Source: Deltaproteobacteria bacterium (lineage in GTDB: Bacteria > Desulfobacterota > Desulfuromonadia > Geobacterales > Pseudopelobacteraceae). From it: a stretch of 36,498 bases of DNA. The notes under the pieces were generated by a model that saw only the letters and a program-made list of their open reading frames with translations, ran no database searches and was not told the origin of the DNA. Both the position numbers and the translations under genes were made by a program. How positions within the stretch are numbered: the first letter of the stretch is position 1; each line of letters begins with the position of its first letter. This document shows positions 29,906 to 36,498 of the stretch, in pieces. The stretch is from positions 1 to 36,498 of the forward strand of contig JACRCG010000188.1 in assembly GCA_016219145.1 (NCBI GenBank). Reading direction: 5' to 3'.

Positions 29906-32900
29906 TCAATGACAGGAACGCGCACACTTGTCCAGCTCCGACTTCAGCCGCTGGGCGGAGAGTACCAGGCTCTCAAGGCGCGCTTCGACTACCTGGGGGA
30001 AGGCGTTGCCGTCACTTTCTATGGCGAGGAAAGGGAGTGGCAGCTCGTTTTTGTTATCAGCCCAGAAAGGGCCGCTGTGGCGGGAAAAATTCTTTTTTTC
30101 ATCAATCAGCCGATGGTTCAGAATTGATTCGGCAATCCGGCAGGGCATGCAGCCGAACGGACCGATGCTGATCACGCCGTGGGTGTCATCGCCCACTTCG
30201 GTCAGGACCGAACTGACCGTCAAAATAGTTTCGCCGCTCAGAGCCGGATTGATAAGGGCTGAGCCGCGTTTCACCAGATCCGCAACATCTATCTCGCAGG
30301 GGTGGTAAAAACCGCTCAACAGCAGGCGCTTCCTGATCTCGGCTTCGTCTTTGCGCATGAATATATTTTTCAGACGAGTATAGAGACGATCTCCAAGAGA
30401 CGATCTGCTGGAATGTCCTTTGAGCACGTTGTAATCGGTGTAGTATATCCATTCCGTAAGCGGGGCGACGCGTGTCAGCACCCCCCGCTCTGCCAGCTGT
30501 TCGACCAGATACTGCCGGGAGAAGCCGTCCCGGCGAACATAAATCTCACCGGTCAGGTTTATCATGATCGCCTCTCCGATCGGATATTTCTTTCCGCATC
30601 GGGCCAGAGCATTCATCTCCTGCTCCAGTACCTCCAAAACCTCCCTGAAGCTGCCGGACTCAAGGCTGGTCATGATGCGCGCCTTGCCCTGCTCGTACAC
30701 CGCCAGCGCCTCAGCCCGATTTACAGCAACAGTCAGTATCCCGGCGTAGACTTCATCCAGCCCGTCGCTGATGCTGAAAGCCTGCCAGACCCGCCGGGTG
30801 AAGACGGTTGACATCCCGCCGTAACCGTTTTCACAGGAGAGGTTCAGCTGGGCAATGTTGCCGATACGGTGCTTTTTGATATAGGAGGACATGAAGATGC
30901 TGTACTGGCCGAACCGGCAGGGACCGTCGGTATCGGGCATGAACAACACCAGCACCTCGTCATCGATCCTATTTTCTTCCAGGTAGCGCAGCAGTGAACC
31001 GGAGGTCAGAAGCAGCGGCAGACATTCCTTGCAGGTGGCTTCTCCCTTGCCGAGCATAAGTTCCTGCTGGCCGGGAGGGGGGAGCGCCTCGGCCCGGATG
31101 CCGATGTAGCGGAATGCAGCCGCCAGCCCCTTGGTGGCGGTATCTCCCATGGATGGGATCAGCACCCGGACTTTCGGATCGGTCAGCTGATATTCTTCTC
31201 CCGAACCGGTGCGGACAGTCATGCCGACTTTATTCATGAGCAGGCGTGCCGGAGAGAAAGGCTCCTCTGCCGGTTTCGGCAGGTTCAATTCCCTGAAGCC
31301 CCTGACAACATCCAGAAAAGCCTCGATGCGGGTATCTACCCCGGCGTCGGCCGTATGGGCATCCAGCTCAAGAGTCAATGACGGTTTCTGCCCCATGGTA
31401 TTACGGAAGTAACCGGTAATGAAGGAGTCCGGCCCACAGCTGAAGTTGGTGATGTAGACGCCGTAGAGGTTTGGTTTGTTGAGGATGAAGTTGGCCGCCT
31501 TTAAAATCCTCTGGCCGGAGGCCCAGTACATCCACCTGTTTTTTTCCGGAGCAGAGTCGGGGATCGGAAGAAAATCGTATGGAATGATTTTGGAGCCGCG
31601 GGTGGCAAACTTGTGCGGAATCCCCATATTGCCATACCTGCTGAAGGCGTTGTATGAGCGTCCGAACAGAACAAAGGCTGTCTCATGCTCTTTCAGTTCA
31701 GCCATGAAACGTCGGCCATGCTCCTTCATCTCGGCCAGCATAGCCAGCAGCACCAGCCAGGCATCGTCAAAGGCGCGCCCTGACTCACGGGTCGAAAAGC
31801 CGAGCTGACGACCGATTCCGGCAAAAGTCTGACGGAGCTTTTTGTGGTTGTCAAAAGTCAGCACCGCCGTAAGCAGTCTTGGCGCTAGCTGGTCATGAAA
31901 GGCCGCTTTCAGATAGTATGGTTCGGCCTGGACAAAGGGGCAGCTGCAGCCGCTCTCACCGCTGTTGTCAATAGTGGAGCTGATAACATGCGGAATGAAC
32001 ACGTAGTCCGGTTTTTTCTGGAGAAGGCTGCTGATCATGCCGTGACTCAAGACCACCGGATAACAGAATGGCGCTCCGGCAGCCTCCAGTCCGCGCTGGT
32101 CAACACAGTCGCCCAGAATCACCTCGGCCCCCAGATTGCTGAAAAAGTGGGCATACAGCGGATAATAGCTGTTGGAAAAGAGCGAAGCGGGGATGCCGAC
32201 CCTGACCCCGCCCTGTTTGACAGCCTTGGGGGCATAGGCGCCAAAGACCAGCTCCTCGTGCAACCGGACCAGATCAAGCTGGTTGGTGTCGAAAACGTTT
32301 TTGGAGCCGATCAGGTTGTAATATTTGTTGCAGGCCCCGCCGAAAGGATAGATTTTCCCCTTGACGGTTATGCGCGCCACCGAACATTTCCGGTCGCATT
32401 TTTCAGCGCCCCCGGCACAGATGAAGGGTTCCCCGTACTGAACCTCTCTGGCCGACAGTTCTGCCAGATCAAAGCGGCCGCGCTGCAAAAGCCCCTTTTC
32501 AATCTTTCTCTGCGCTTCCAGAGCAGCTCCGAAAGCCCCCATCAATCCGGGCTCGGGCGGCACGATGATCTCCTGGCCGCAGAGCTGGGCCATGGCGGCC
32601 GGGACGGCACTGTTGTAGCAGACCCCCCCCTGCATGAAGATCTTCCTCCCTACCGGCCGATTCCCTTTGACCCGGTTCAGGTAGTTCTGGCAGATCGAAT
32701 ACACCAGTCCGGCTACGATGTCTTCGCGCCCGATCCCCTCTTGAACGGCTGTCTTGATATCGCTGCCGATAAAGGCGGCGCACTGGTCATTGAAGTTGGG
32801 GGGCGAGCTGGAGGTAAAGGCGATGTCGGCAATATCCTTGGTCCCGATCCCGAGAGATTCACAACAGGCTTCCTCCAGAAATGAGCCCGTACCGGCCGAG

Positions 32901-34156
32901 CAGGCTTCGTTCATGGCATAATCGCTGGCTACCCGGTTGGTGATATAGGTATACTTGGCGTCCTGACCGCCGATTTCAAAAATGGTCTCCACTTCAGGAT
33001 CAAAATGGATCGCTGCGGTTGCGTGAGCCACAATCTCGTTGATGACCCCCTCGCTTAATGCATGCAGTCCGGCGATCTGGCGTCCGCTGCCGGTCACTCC
33101 CAGGCCGATGATATCGAGGTCGCTCCCCTCCGGCGACTGGGCCAGAATCTGGCGGTAACACTCGCGGCTGGCCCTGATCGGATCGCCGTTGGTTCGCAGA
33201 TAGACACTGGCCGTGATGGCATGATTATCAGCTCTTATAAGCACCGCCTTGGTGGTGGTGCTGCCGACATCGAGGCCGCAGATGTATTCGCCGTCGTAGA
33301 ACTCACCCCGAGGGACCGATTTGAAGGTAACTCCCGAGCCGGATATATTCAGAGCCGGAAAGGTCGGGAAGGAATGATAGGAGGGGGAAACCAGTTTTGA
33401 CGTGTCGGTGATGACGCTGCCATGCTCTTCCGCCCAGAGCAGCGCCCCCAGGGCTTCAAAGTGGAGCGCTTCCGCCGGCACGATGGTATCGGGGTAGGTT
33501 TCGCGCACGTACTCCAGCACCACCCTGTTGCTGCTGACACCACCGACCAGTAATATCTTCCTGGCCTGAGCCTTTTGCAGAAGCTCAACGATCTTGCCGG
33601 CCATCATCCGGCAGAGTCCGGCAGCGACTTCGCCCTTGTCCTTGCCCTTGTTCAGGGCGTGGGTGCAGTCACTCTTGCAGAACACCGAACATCTCCCCGC
33701 CAACGGATAGGAGTCGGAGCCGGCGGCCCGCTCGACCGCCTCTTCGATGGCCAGCTCCATCCTTTTGATCTGCTGAAAAAAGAACTCGCCGGTTCCGGAG
33801 GCACACTTGTTACCGGTGTGAACTCCGCGAATATTACCCTTGCTGTCGAGCATATAGACCAGGAAGGTTTCGCCGCCGGCCGAGACAATGCAGTCGATTC
33901 CCGGATACTGCGCTTGAATCCTGCGGTAGGCAAGTTCAACCGCTTCAGGTTCCGAGACGGTCGGGATGGTGATCAGTTTTCTGAATTTTCTGCCGGTAAA
34001 GCCGATTGCAGCGGGCGGGATGGATGCAAAAAAATCGTTCAAGGCCCCCATGACCCTGCCGTCATGGGTTATTCGCAAACAGGCAACTCCTGTTTCAGTT
34101 CTCTGTGCAATGCTGATTGTGCTGGCGCCAAGACAGACGCCGTATGCTTTTTGCAT
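29906..34156 (-). CDS. Fused double CoA-dehydratase-type activase (BadF/BadG/BcrA/BcrD ATPase plus DUF2229/HgdB-like region)
   Basis: 1,416 residues. The first activase-like domain (about 1-245) has a degenerate phosphate loop (CLGASTISI) but keeps the cluster cysteines C118 (KCASGTGEF) and C156 (CSVFCKSDC). The second (about 292-555) has the canonical GLDVGSTTTKAV, EIGGQDAKYT, C419 (ACSAGTGSF) and C459. In HgdC-type activases each monomer gives two cysteines to one [4Fe-4S] cluster at a dimer interface, so here one chain could supply all four. A further cysteine group, C580/C587/C591 with C609, follows. The C-terminal 800 residues resemble DUF2229 and HgdB-like CoA-dehydratase components. 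Such proteins use ATP to fire low-potential electrons into a partner, here possibly the same chain. The substrate is unknown. The ATG at 34156 (GGTGG upstream) is preferred to GTG at 34165. Confidence 0.88.
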   Translation of the reverse strand: MQKAYGVCLGASTISIAQRTETGVACLRITHDGRVMGALNDFFASIPPAAIGFTGRKFRKLITIPTVSEPEAVELAYRRIQAQYPGIDCIVSAGGETFLVYMLDSKGNIRGVHTGNKCASGTGEFFFQQIKRMELAIEEAVERAAGSDSYPLAGRCSVFCKSDCTHALNKGKDKGEVAAGLCRMMAGKIVELLQKAQARKILLVGGVSSNRVVLEYVRETYPDTIVPAEALHFEALGALLWAEEHGSVITDTSKLVSPSYHSFPTFPALNISGSGVTFKSVPRGEFYDGEYICGLDVGSTTTKAVLIRADNHAITASVYLRTNGDPIRASRECYRQILAQSPEGSDLDIIGLGVTGSGRQIAGLHALSEGVINEIVAHATAAIHFDPEVETIFEIGGQDAKYTYITNRVASDYAMNEACSAGTGSFLEEACCESLGIGTKDIADIAFTSSSPPNFNDQCAAFIGSDIKTAVQEGIGREDIVAGLVYSICQNYLNRVKGNRPVGRKIFMQGGVCYNSAVPAAMAQLCGQEIIVPPEPGLMGAFGAALEAQRKIEKGLLQRGRFDLAELSAREVQYGEPFICAGGAEKCDRKCSVARITVKGKIYPFGGACNKYYNLIGSKNVFDTNQLDLVRLHEELVFGAYAPKAVKQGGVRVGIPASLFSNSYYPLYAHFFSNLGAEVILGDCVDQRGLEAAGAPFCYPVVLSHGMISSLLQKKPDYVFIPHVISSTIDNSGESGCSCPFVQAEPYYLKAAFHDQLAPRLLTAVLTFDNHKKLRQTFAGIGRQLGFSTRESGRAFDDAWLVLLAMLAEMKEHGRRFMAELKEHETAFVLFGRSYNAFSRYGNMGIPHKFATRGSKIIPYDFLPIPDSAPEKNRWMYWASGQRILKAANFILNKPNLYGVYITNFSCGPDSFITGYFRNTMGQKPSLTLELDAHTADAGVDTRIEAFLDVVRGFRELNLPKPAEEPFSPARLLMNKVGMTVRTGSGEEYQLTDPKVRVLIPSMGDTATKGLAAAFRYIGIRAEALPPPGQQELMLGKGEATCKECLPLLLTSGSLLRYLEENRIDDEVLVLFMPDTDGPCRFGQYSIFMSSYIKKHRIGNIAQLNLSCENGYGGMSTVFTRRVWQAFSISDGLDEVYAGILTVAVNRAEALAVYEQGKARIMTSLESGSFREVLEVLEQEMNALARCGKKYPIGEAIMINLTGEIYVRRDGFSRQYLVEQLAERGVLTRVAPLTEWIYYTDYNVLKGHSSRSSLGDRLYTRLKNIFMRKDEAEIRKRLLLSGFYHPCEIDVADLVKRGSALINPALSGETILTVSSVLTEVGDDTHGVISIGPFGCMPCRIAESILNHRLIDEKKNFSRHSGPFWADNKNELPLPFLAIESDGNAFPQVVEARLESLVLSAQRLKSELDKCARSCH

Positions 34157-34318
34157 GGTGGCCACCCGCTAACAGAATTCATCAATAACTCAAACAATGA
34201 ACTGCTGCTGGAAAAGAGGAAAGTCCAGTCAGTGCGCCTGATTTTGCAGGCTTGCTTTTGGTTGACATTTCATGGAATATGCCTTTTCTGATCAGTCAGT
34301 GCTTGAAGGAAAAAGCAT

Positions 34319-34633
34319 TCAGGCCGCCTTGAGCAGATGTATCCCCTTTAACTCCTGCCGGTAATCCTGCTCGGCGCTCCAGAGATCGAGCGCCACCTGG
34401 GCGTTCATCCAGAAGCGGGATGAATTGCCAAAAAGCAGTGACAGGCGAAGAGCCATGATCGAAGTGAGGGAGCGGCGCCCGTTTAGCAGTTCATTGACAG
34501 TCTGCCTTGATACTTTGAGCGCAGTTGCCAGAGCGGAGACGGAAAGCCCGTAATCAGGCATGAAGTCTTCGCGCAGTATCACGCCGGGATGGGTGGGCGG
34601 GATCAATCGTTTTTTTGTATTTGCTATTGCCAT
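34319..34633 (-). CDS. higA: HigA-type antitoxin (XRE helix-turn-helix)
   Basis: A 104-residue antitoxin. HPGVILREDFMPDYGLSVSALATALKVSRQTVNELLNGRRSLT is the HigA/VapI helix-turn-helix, followed by ALRLSLLFGNSSRFWMNAQ, which is equally typical. It should neutralise HigB and repress the operon. The ATG at 34633 has GAGG 6 nt upstream. The longer frame from 34699 runs into higB and is rejected. It lies 13 nt after the toxin, in the toxin-first order characteristic of higBA. Confidence 0.93.
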   Translation of the reverse strand: MAIANTKKRLIPPTHPGVILREDFMPDYGLSVSALATALKVSRQTVNELLNGRRSLTSIMALRLSLLFGNSSRFWMNAQVALDLWSAEQDYRQELKGIHLLKAA

Positions 34634-34646
34634 ATTGCACCTCGCT

Positions 34647-34928
34647 TCAATGATAATCTGTGATTTCGACAGCATAAGCATCGCCATCCTCAAAGACAAA
34701 ACATACGCGCCACTGCTCGTTTACAGATATGGAGTGTTGCCCCGCCCGATCATCCTTCAAAGCATGAAGCCTGTTACCGGGGGGGATTTTCAGATCATCA
34801 AGTGTAGTCGCATAATCCAAAAATTCCAGACGCCGCAAGGCTCGCTGAATAATATCCGCTGGCAGGCGCCTGGAACGCCCGGTCAGATAGACAGTTTCGG
34901 TATGCTTGTCGGCAAATGTTTTGATCAT
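34647..34928 (-). CDS. higB: HigB-type toxin (RelE-fold mRNA interferase)
   Basis: A 93-residue toxin starting MIKTFADKHTETVY. The conserved RRLEFLDYATTLDDLKIPPGNRLHALKDD and the C-terminal WRVCFVFEDGDAYAVEITDYH are those of HigB. It cuts mRNA on translating ribosomes. It precedes higA. A promoter with perfect -35 lies so close that the leader would be only a few nucleotides, and no Shine-Dalgarno is visible, so translation may be leaderless. Confidence 0.93.
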   Translation of the reverse strand: MIKTFADKHTETVYLTGRSRRLPADIIQRALRRLEFLDYATTLDDLKIPPGNRLHALKDDRAGQHSISVNEQWRVCFVFEDGDAYAVEITDYH

Positions 34929-34937
34929 GATGCGAAT

Positions 34938-34966
34938 AATGTAATGCGTAACGTGACAGCTGTCAA
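34938..34966 (-). promoter_or_regulatory. Promoter of higBA, with a palindrome in the spacer
   Basis: Minus strand TTGACA (34966-34961), 17 nt, TACATT (34943-34938, 4 of 6). The 10-bp perfect palindrome GACAGCTGTC (34955-34964) overlaps the -35 and is a candidate HigA operator. Confidence 0.5.
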
Positions 34967-35136
34967 GCGCGATAATATGATTCTACTGCTAACCAGTTTT
35001 GATTGGGAAAAGAGGAAAATACCGGATGGATACTATGTGAGGGTCGATTGCAACTACAGCGGATGCAATTAAGCAATGGTAATTTAACCGTTTTTGAGTA
35101 TAATCCACCTCATTTAATAACAACACTGAGGCGAAG

Positions 35137-35535
35137 ATGTCGCAAGCACTGGTAAATCCCGATATTTTACGCTGGGCAAGAGAACGTTCTTACCTTGGCG
35201 TGGATATGCTTGCCCATAAAATCGGAACCAGGGTTGAGAAGGTGCTTGCCTGGGAAATGGGCGAAGCTCTTCCAACCTTCAAGCAGGCTCAGAAACTTGC
35301 ACATACTGTCCACATTCCTTTTGGTTATCTTTTCTTGCCGGTCCCTCCGGCGGAAACAATTCCTATCCCAGACTTGCGTACAATCGGTGATTTTAAAGCT
35401 GGAAAATCCAGCCCTGAATTTCGCGACCTTATCGGTGATGTGATGCGGAAAAGGGAAGCGGCGGCTTTGTTGGGTACAAGCGTGGGTACTCTGGAGGCGA
35501 TGGGCAGTTTTGTTTTGGAATCAGAGGGCATTTGA
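35137..35535 (+). CDS. Truncated XRE-family helix-turn-helix protein related to HTH-ImmA/IrrE peptidases
   Basis: 132 residues. Residues 1-105 follow the start of proteins that join a helix-turn-helix to a zinc peptidase of the ImmA/IrrE family (ALVNPDILRWARER, then AWEMGEALPTFKQAQKLA, IPFGYLFLPVPP, LPDLRT-like PDLRT, and SPEFRDLIGDVMRK). In full-length relatives the peptidase with HExxH follows. Here it is missing, and from about residue 106 (near 35452) the sequence becomes an unrelated 27-residue tail ending ESEGI. This looks like a deletion or recombination scar, so it is either a decayed gene or a stand-alone DNA-binding remnant. No strong ribosome site precedes the ATG (GAGGCGAAG lies just upstream and may serve). 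Confidence 0.7.
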   Translation: MSQALVNPDILRWARERSYLGVDMLAHKIGTRVEKVLAWEMGEALPTFKQAQKLAHTVHIPFGYLFLPVPPAETIPIPDLRTIGDFKAGKSSPEFRDLIGDVMRKREAAALLGTSVGTLEAMGSFVLESEGI

Positions 35536-35569
35536 TTTTCTTATAACTTTCAGTAGGATAGTGGCCAGG

Positions 35570-35611
35570 GTCGCTTCTTCAAAATGTACTTTTGAAATTT
35601 GAAGAAACGAC
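35570..35611. repeat. Hairpin downstream of the truncated HTH gene
   Basis: Arms 35570-35583 and 35598-35611 pair over 14 positions with one mismatch (core TTCTTCAAA with TTTGAAGAA), around a 14-nt loop. It could be a weak terminator or mark a junction. It also overlaps the upstream TTG start of the next frame. Confidence 0.6.
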
Positions 35612-35666
35612 CTTTCTATTTCGTGTTGTTGTCTTAGCTGGCGGTTTGAACCTTGAACATAAACTC

Positions 35667-36245
35667 ATGACACATAAAGATATTGAAACTCTCTTTCTAC
35701 GGTTAGCCCGTCTAGTTCATGCTTCACAGGAAAAAGCAGGAACAGGAACAGCATGGGACTACTCCTTTCCCAATGGGGAGACACATCGCTATATTTTCCG
35801 CAATATCCGGTCGCATATAGAAATAGAAGACTGCGTGAGTAATCTCCTGATATGGATTTGGAACACAAAAGACTACCTGAAACTGCGCTTGGAAGCGAAG
35901 GTGCTTGATCCAAAACTTGTTGAACAATTCATAAACAATGATTCAAACCTTCTTGTCTGCCGAGACCTTGCCATCCAGTTAAAACACGGTAAAGCTGACT
36001 TAAGTCGGAGCGGCAAGTTCCCAAGACTTGGTGAAGTCAGTTTCTCTGCTCCGCAATCAGCAATTAGCACATTCACCTTTAAAGCATTTGAGGTGGATAT
36101 TGATATTGGCAACCCGAATGAAATTGAGTACAGAATTCCAATACTCGACAAAGATGGAAACGAGTTTGGAGAAGCCTTCGAACTCATCACATCATCGATA
36201 AGCGGACTTGAGAAACTTCGAGACGATATTGAGGGGATAAAATAA
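35667..36245 (+). CDS. Protein of unknown function encoded directly before an MmeI-like gene
   Basis: 192 residues from the ATG at 35667. The frame is open from a TTG at 35592, but that codon lies inside a hairpin and has no ribosome site. No family is recognised. The first half (to about 110) is helical with aromatic patches (LIWIWNTKDYLKLRLE). The second half looks beta-rich, with EVDIDIGNPNEIEYRIPILDKDGNEF, and ends in a helix. There is no signal peptide or membrane segment. Its stop is directly followed by the ATG of the MmeI-like gene (TAAATG), which implies coupled expression and a possible partner role in restriction-modification or another defence task. Function is not inferred further. 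Confidence 0.65.
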   Translation: MTHKDIETLFLRLARLVHASQEKAGTGTAWDYSFPNGETHRYIFRNIRSHIEIEDCVSNLLIWIWNTKDYLKLRLEAKVLDPKLVEQFINNDSNLLVCRDLAIQLKHGKADLSRSGKFPRLGEVSFSAPQSAISTFTFKAFEVDIDIGNPNEIEYRIPILDKDGNEFGEAFELITSSISGLEKLRDDIEGIK

Positions 36246-36498
36246 ATGCCGCTTTCCTGGAATGAAATACGCGATCGAGCTTTTGCTTTTACCCGCGAGT
36301 GGGCGGACGAAATCTCGGAAGACGCGGAAGCCAAGAGCTTTTGGGACGGTTTCTTCAATGTCTTCGGCATCACCCGCCGCCGGGTGGCATCGTTTGAAGA
36401 GCCGGTCAAAAAGGGCGATGGCCACGGCGGCTTTATCGATCTGCTCTGGAAAGGGGTGCTGCTGGTTGAGCACAAGTCGCGCGGCAAGGATCTCGAAC
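36246..36498 (+). CDS. MmeI-like type IIL restriction-modification enzyme (N-terminal fragment)
   Basis: The first 84 residues of a gene cut by the window end. The start MPLSWNEIRDRAFAFTREWADE and the following segment match the N-terminal nuclease domain of MmeI-like single-chain enzymes, which carry endonuclease, methyltransferase and target recognition in one polypeptide. The nuclease motif D65-x9-E75-x-K77 (IDLLWKG, then VEHK) is complete, so the cutting domain starts intact. Methylase and recognition domains lie outside the window. Some relatives are annotated simply as class I SAM-dependent DNA methyltransferases. It follows the unknown gene without a gap. Confidence 0.82.
   Translation, partial: MPLSWNEIRDRAFAFTREWADEISEDAEAKSFWDGFFNVFGITRRRVASFEEPVKKGDGHGGFIDLLWKGVLLVEHKSRGKDLE

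Noticed and set aside
34272..34283. GGAATAT near the activase promoter as another site for the PAS-type activator
   Set aside because: Only one half of the dyad is present. The partner TATTCC at the 8-nt spacing is missing.
35592..35666. N-terminal extension of the unknown gene from a TTG at 35592
   Set aside because: The codon lies in a hairpin, has no Shine-Dalgarno, and the extra 25 residues show no conserved character. The ATG at 35667 is preferred, though its own ribosome site is weak.

Overview
The window looks like a chromosome segment from a Geobacter-type bacterium (Geobacterales / Desulfuromonadia). The basis is gene content: multiheme c-type cytochromes including an ImcH-like NapC/NirT protein, a Cbc-type quinol oxidoreductase module, several sigma-54 enhancer-binding proteins, and BadF/BcrA-type activases. 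I ran no database search, so species-level placement is not possible.

Region 1 (1-4.4 kb) is respiratory. A minus-strand operon encodes a tetraheme cytochrome, a Tat-exported protein with four 4Fe-4S clusters, and an NrfD-type membrane subunit (cut by the window start). It resembles the Cbc4 (CbcSTU) module. It is divergent from a periplasmic triheme c7-like cytochrome and a seven-heme inner-membrane ImcH-like protein. Together these could carry electrons from menaquinol to periplasmic carriers. Region 2 (4.4-9.8 kb) holds thioredoxin reductase with a coupled small acidic protein, threonine ammonia-lyase, and an NtrC-type response regulator with its membrane histidine kinase. A YefM-YoeB toxin-antitoxin operon with a clear TGTACA operator follows (10.0-10.5 kb).

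Region 3 (10.7-18.7 kb) is ammonium assimilation: gltB-gltD on the minus strand, with a probable sigma-54 promoter, divergent from gdhA. Region 4 (18.7-29.1 kb, minus strand) is a long gene string: livG-livF-livK-livH-livM, scoA-scoB, thiolase and 3-hydroxybutyrate dehydrogenase. It is preceded by a perfect-consensus sigma-54 promoter and three copies of a TATTCC-N8-GGAA(TA) dyad, which lie between it and a PAS/AAA+/Fis enhancer-binding protein gene. This looks like a self-contained sigma-54 regulon for importing a small acid or amino acid and handling its acetoacetyl/3-hydroxybutyryl products. Upstream in the same orientation are a family 2 glycosyltransferase and a 1,416-residue fused double activase of unknown substrate.

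Region 5 (34.3-36.5 kb) is accessory: a higB-higA toxin-antitoxin pair, a truncated HTH protein related to the ImmA/IrrE family, an unknown protein, and the start of an MmeI-like restriction-modification enzyme with an intact D-x9-E-x-K nuclease motif.

A second layer of structure runs through the intergenic gaps of the minus-strand operons. Four gaps hold inverted repeats whose arms are built of 7-, 8- or 9-nt periodic units. A fifth holds a cloverleaf palindrome that supplies the livK stop codon. No rRNA, tRNA, CRISPR array, insertion sequence or replication origin was seen.
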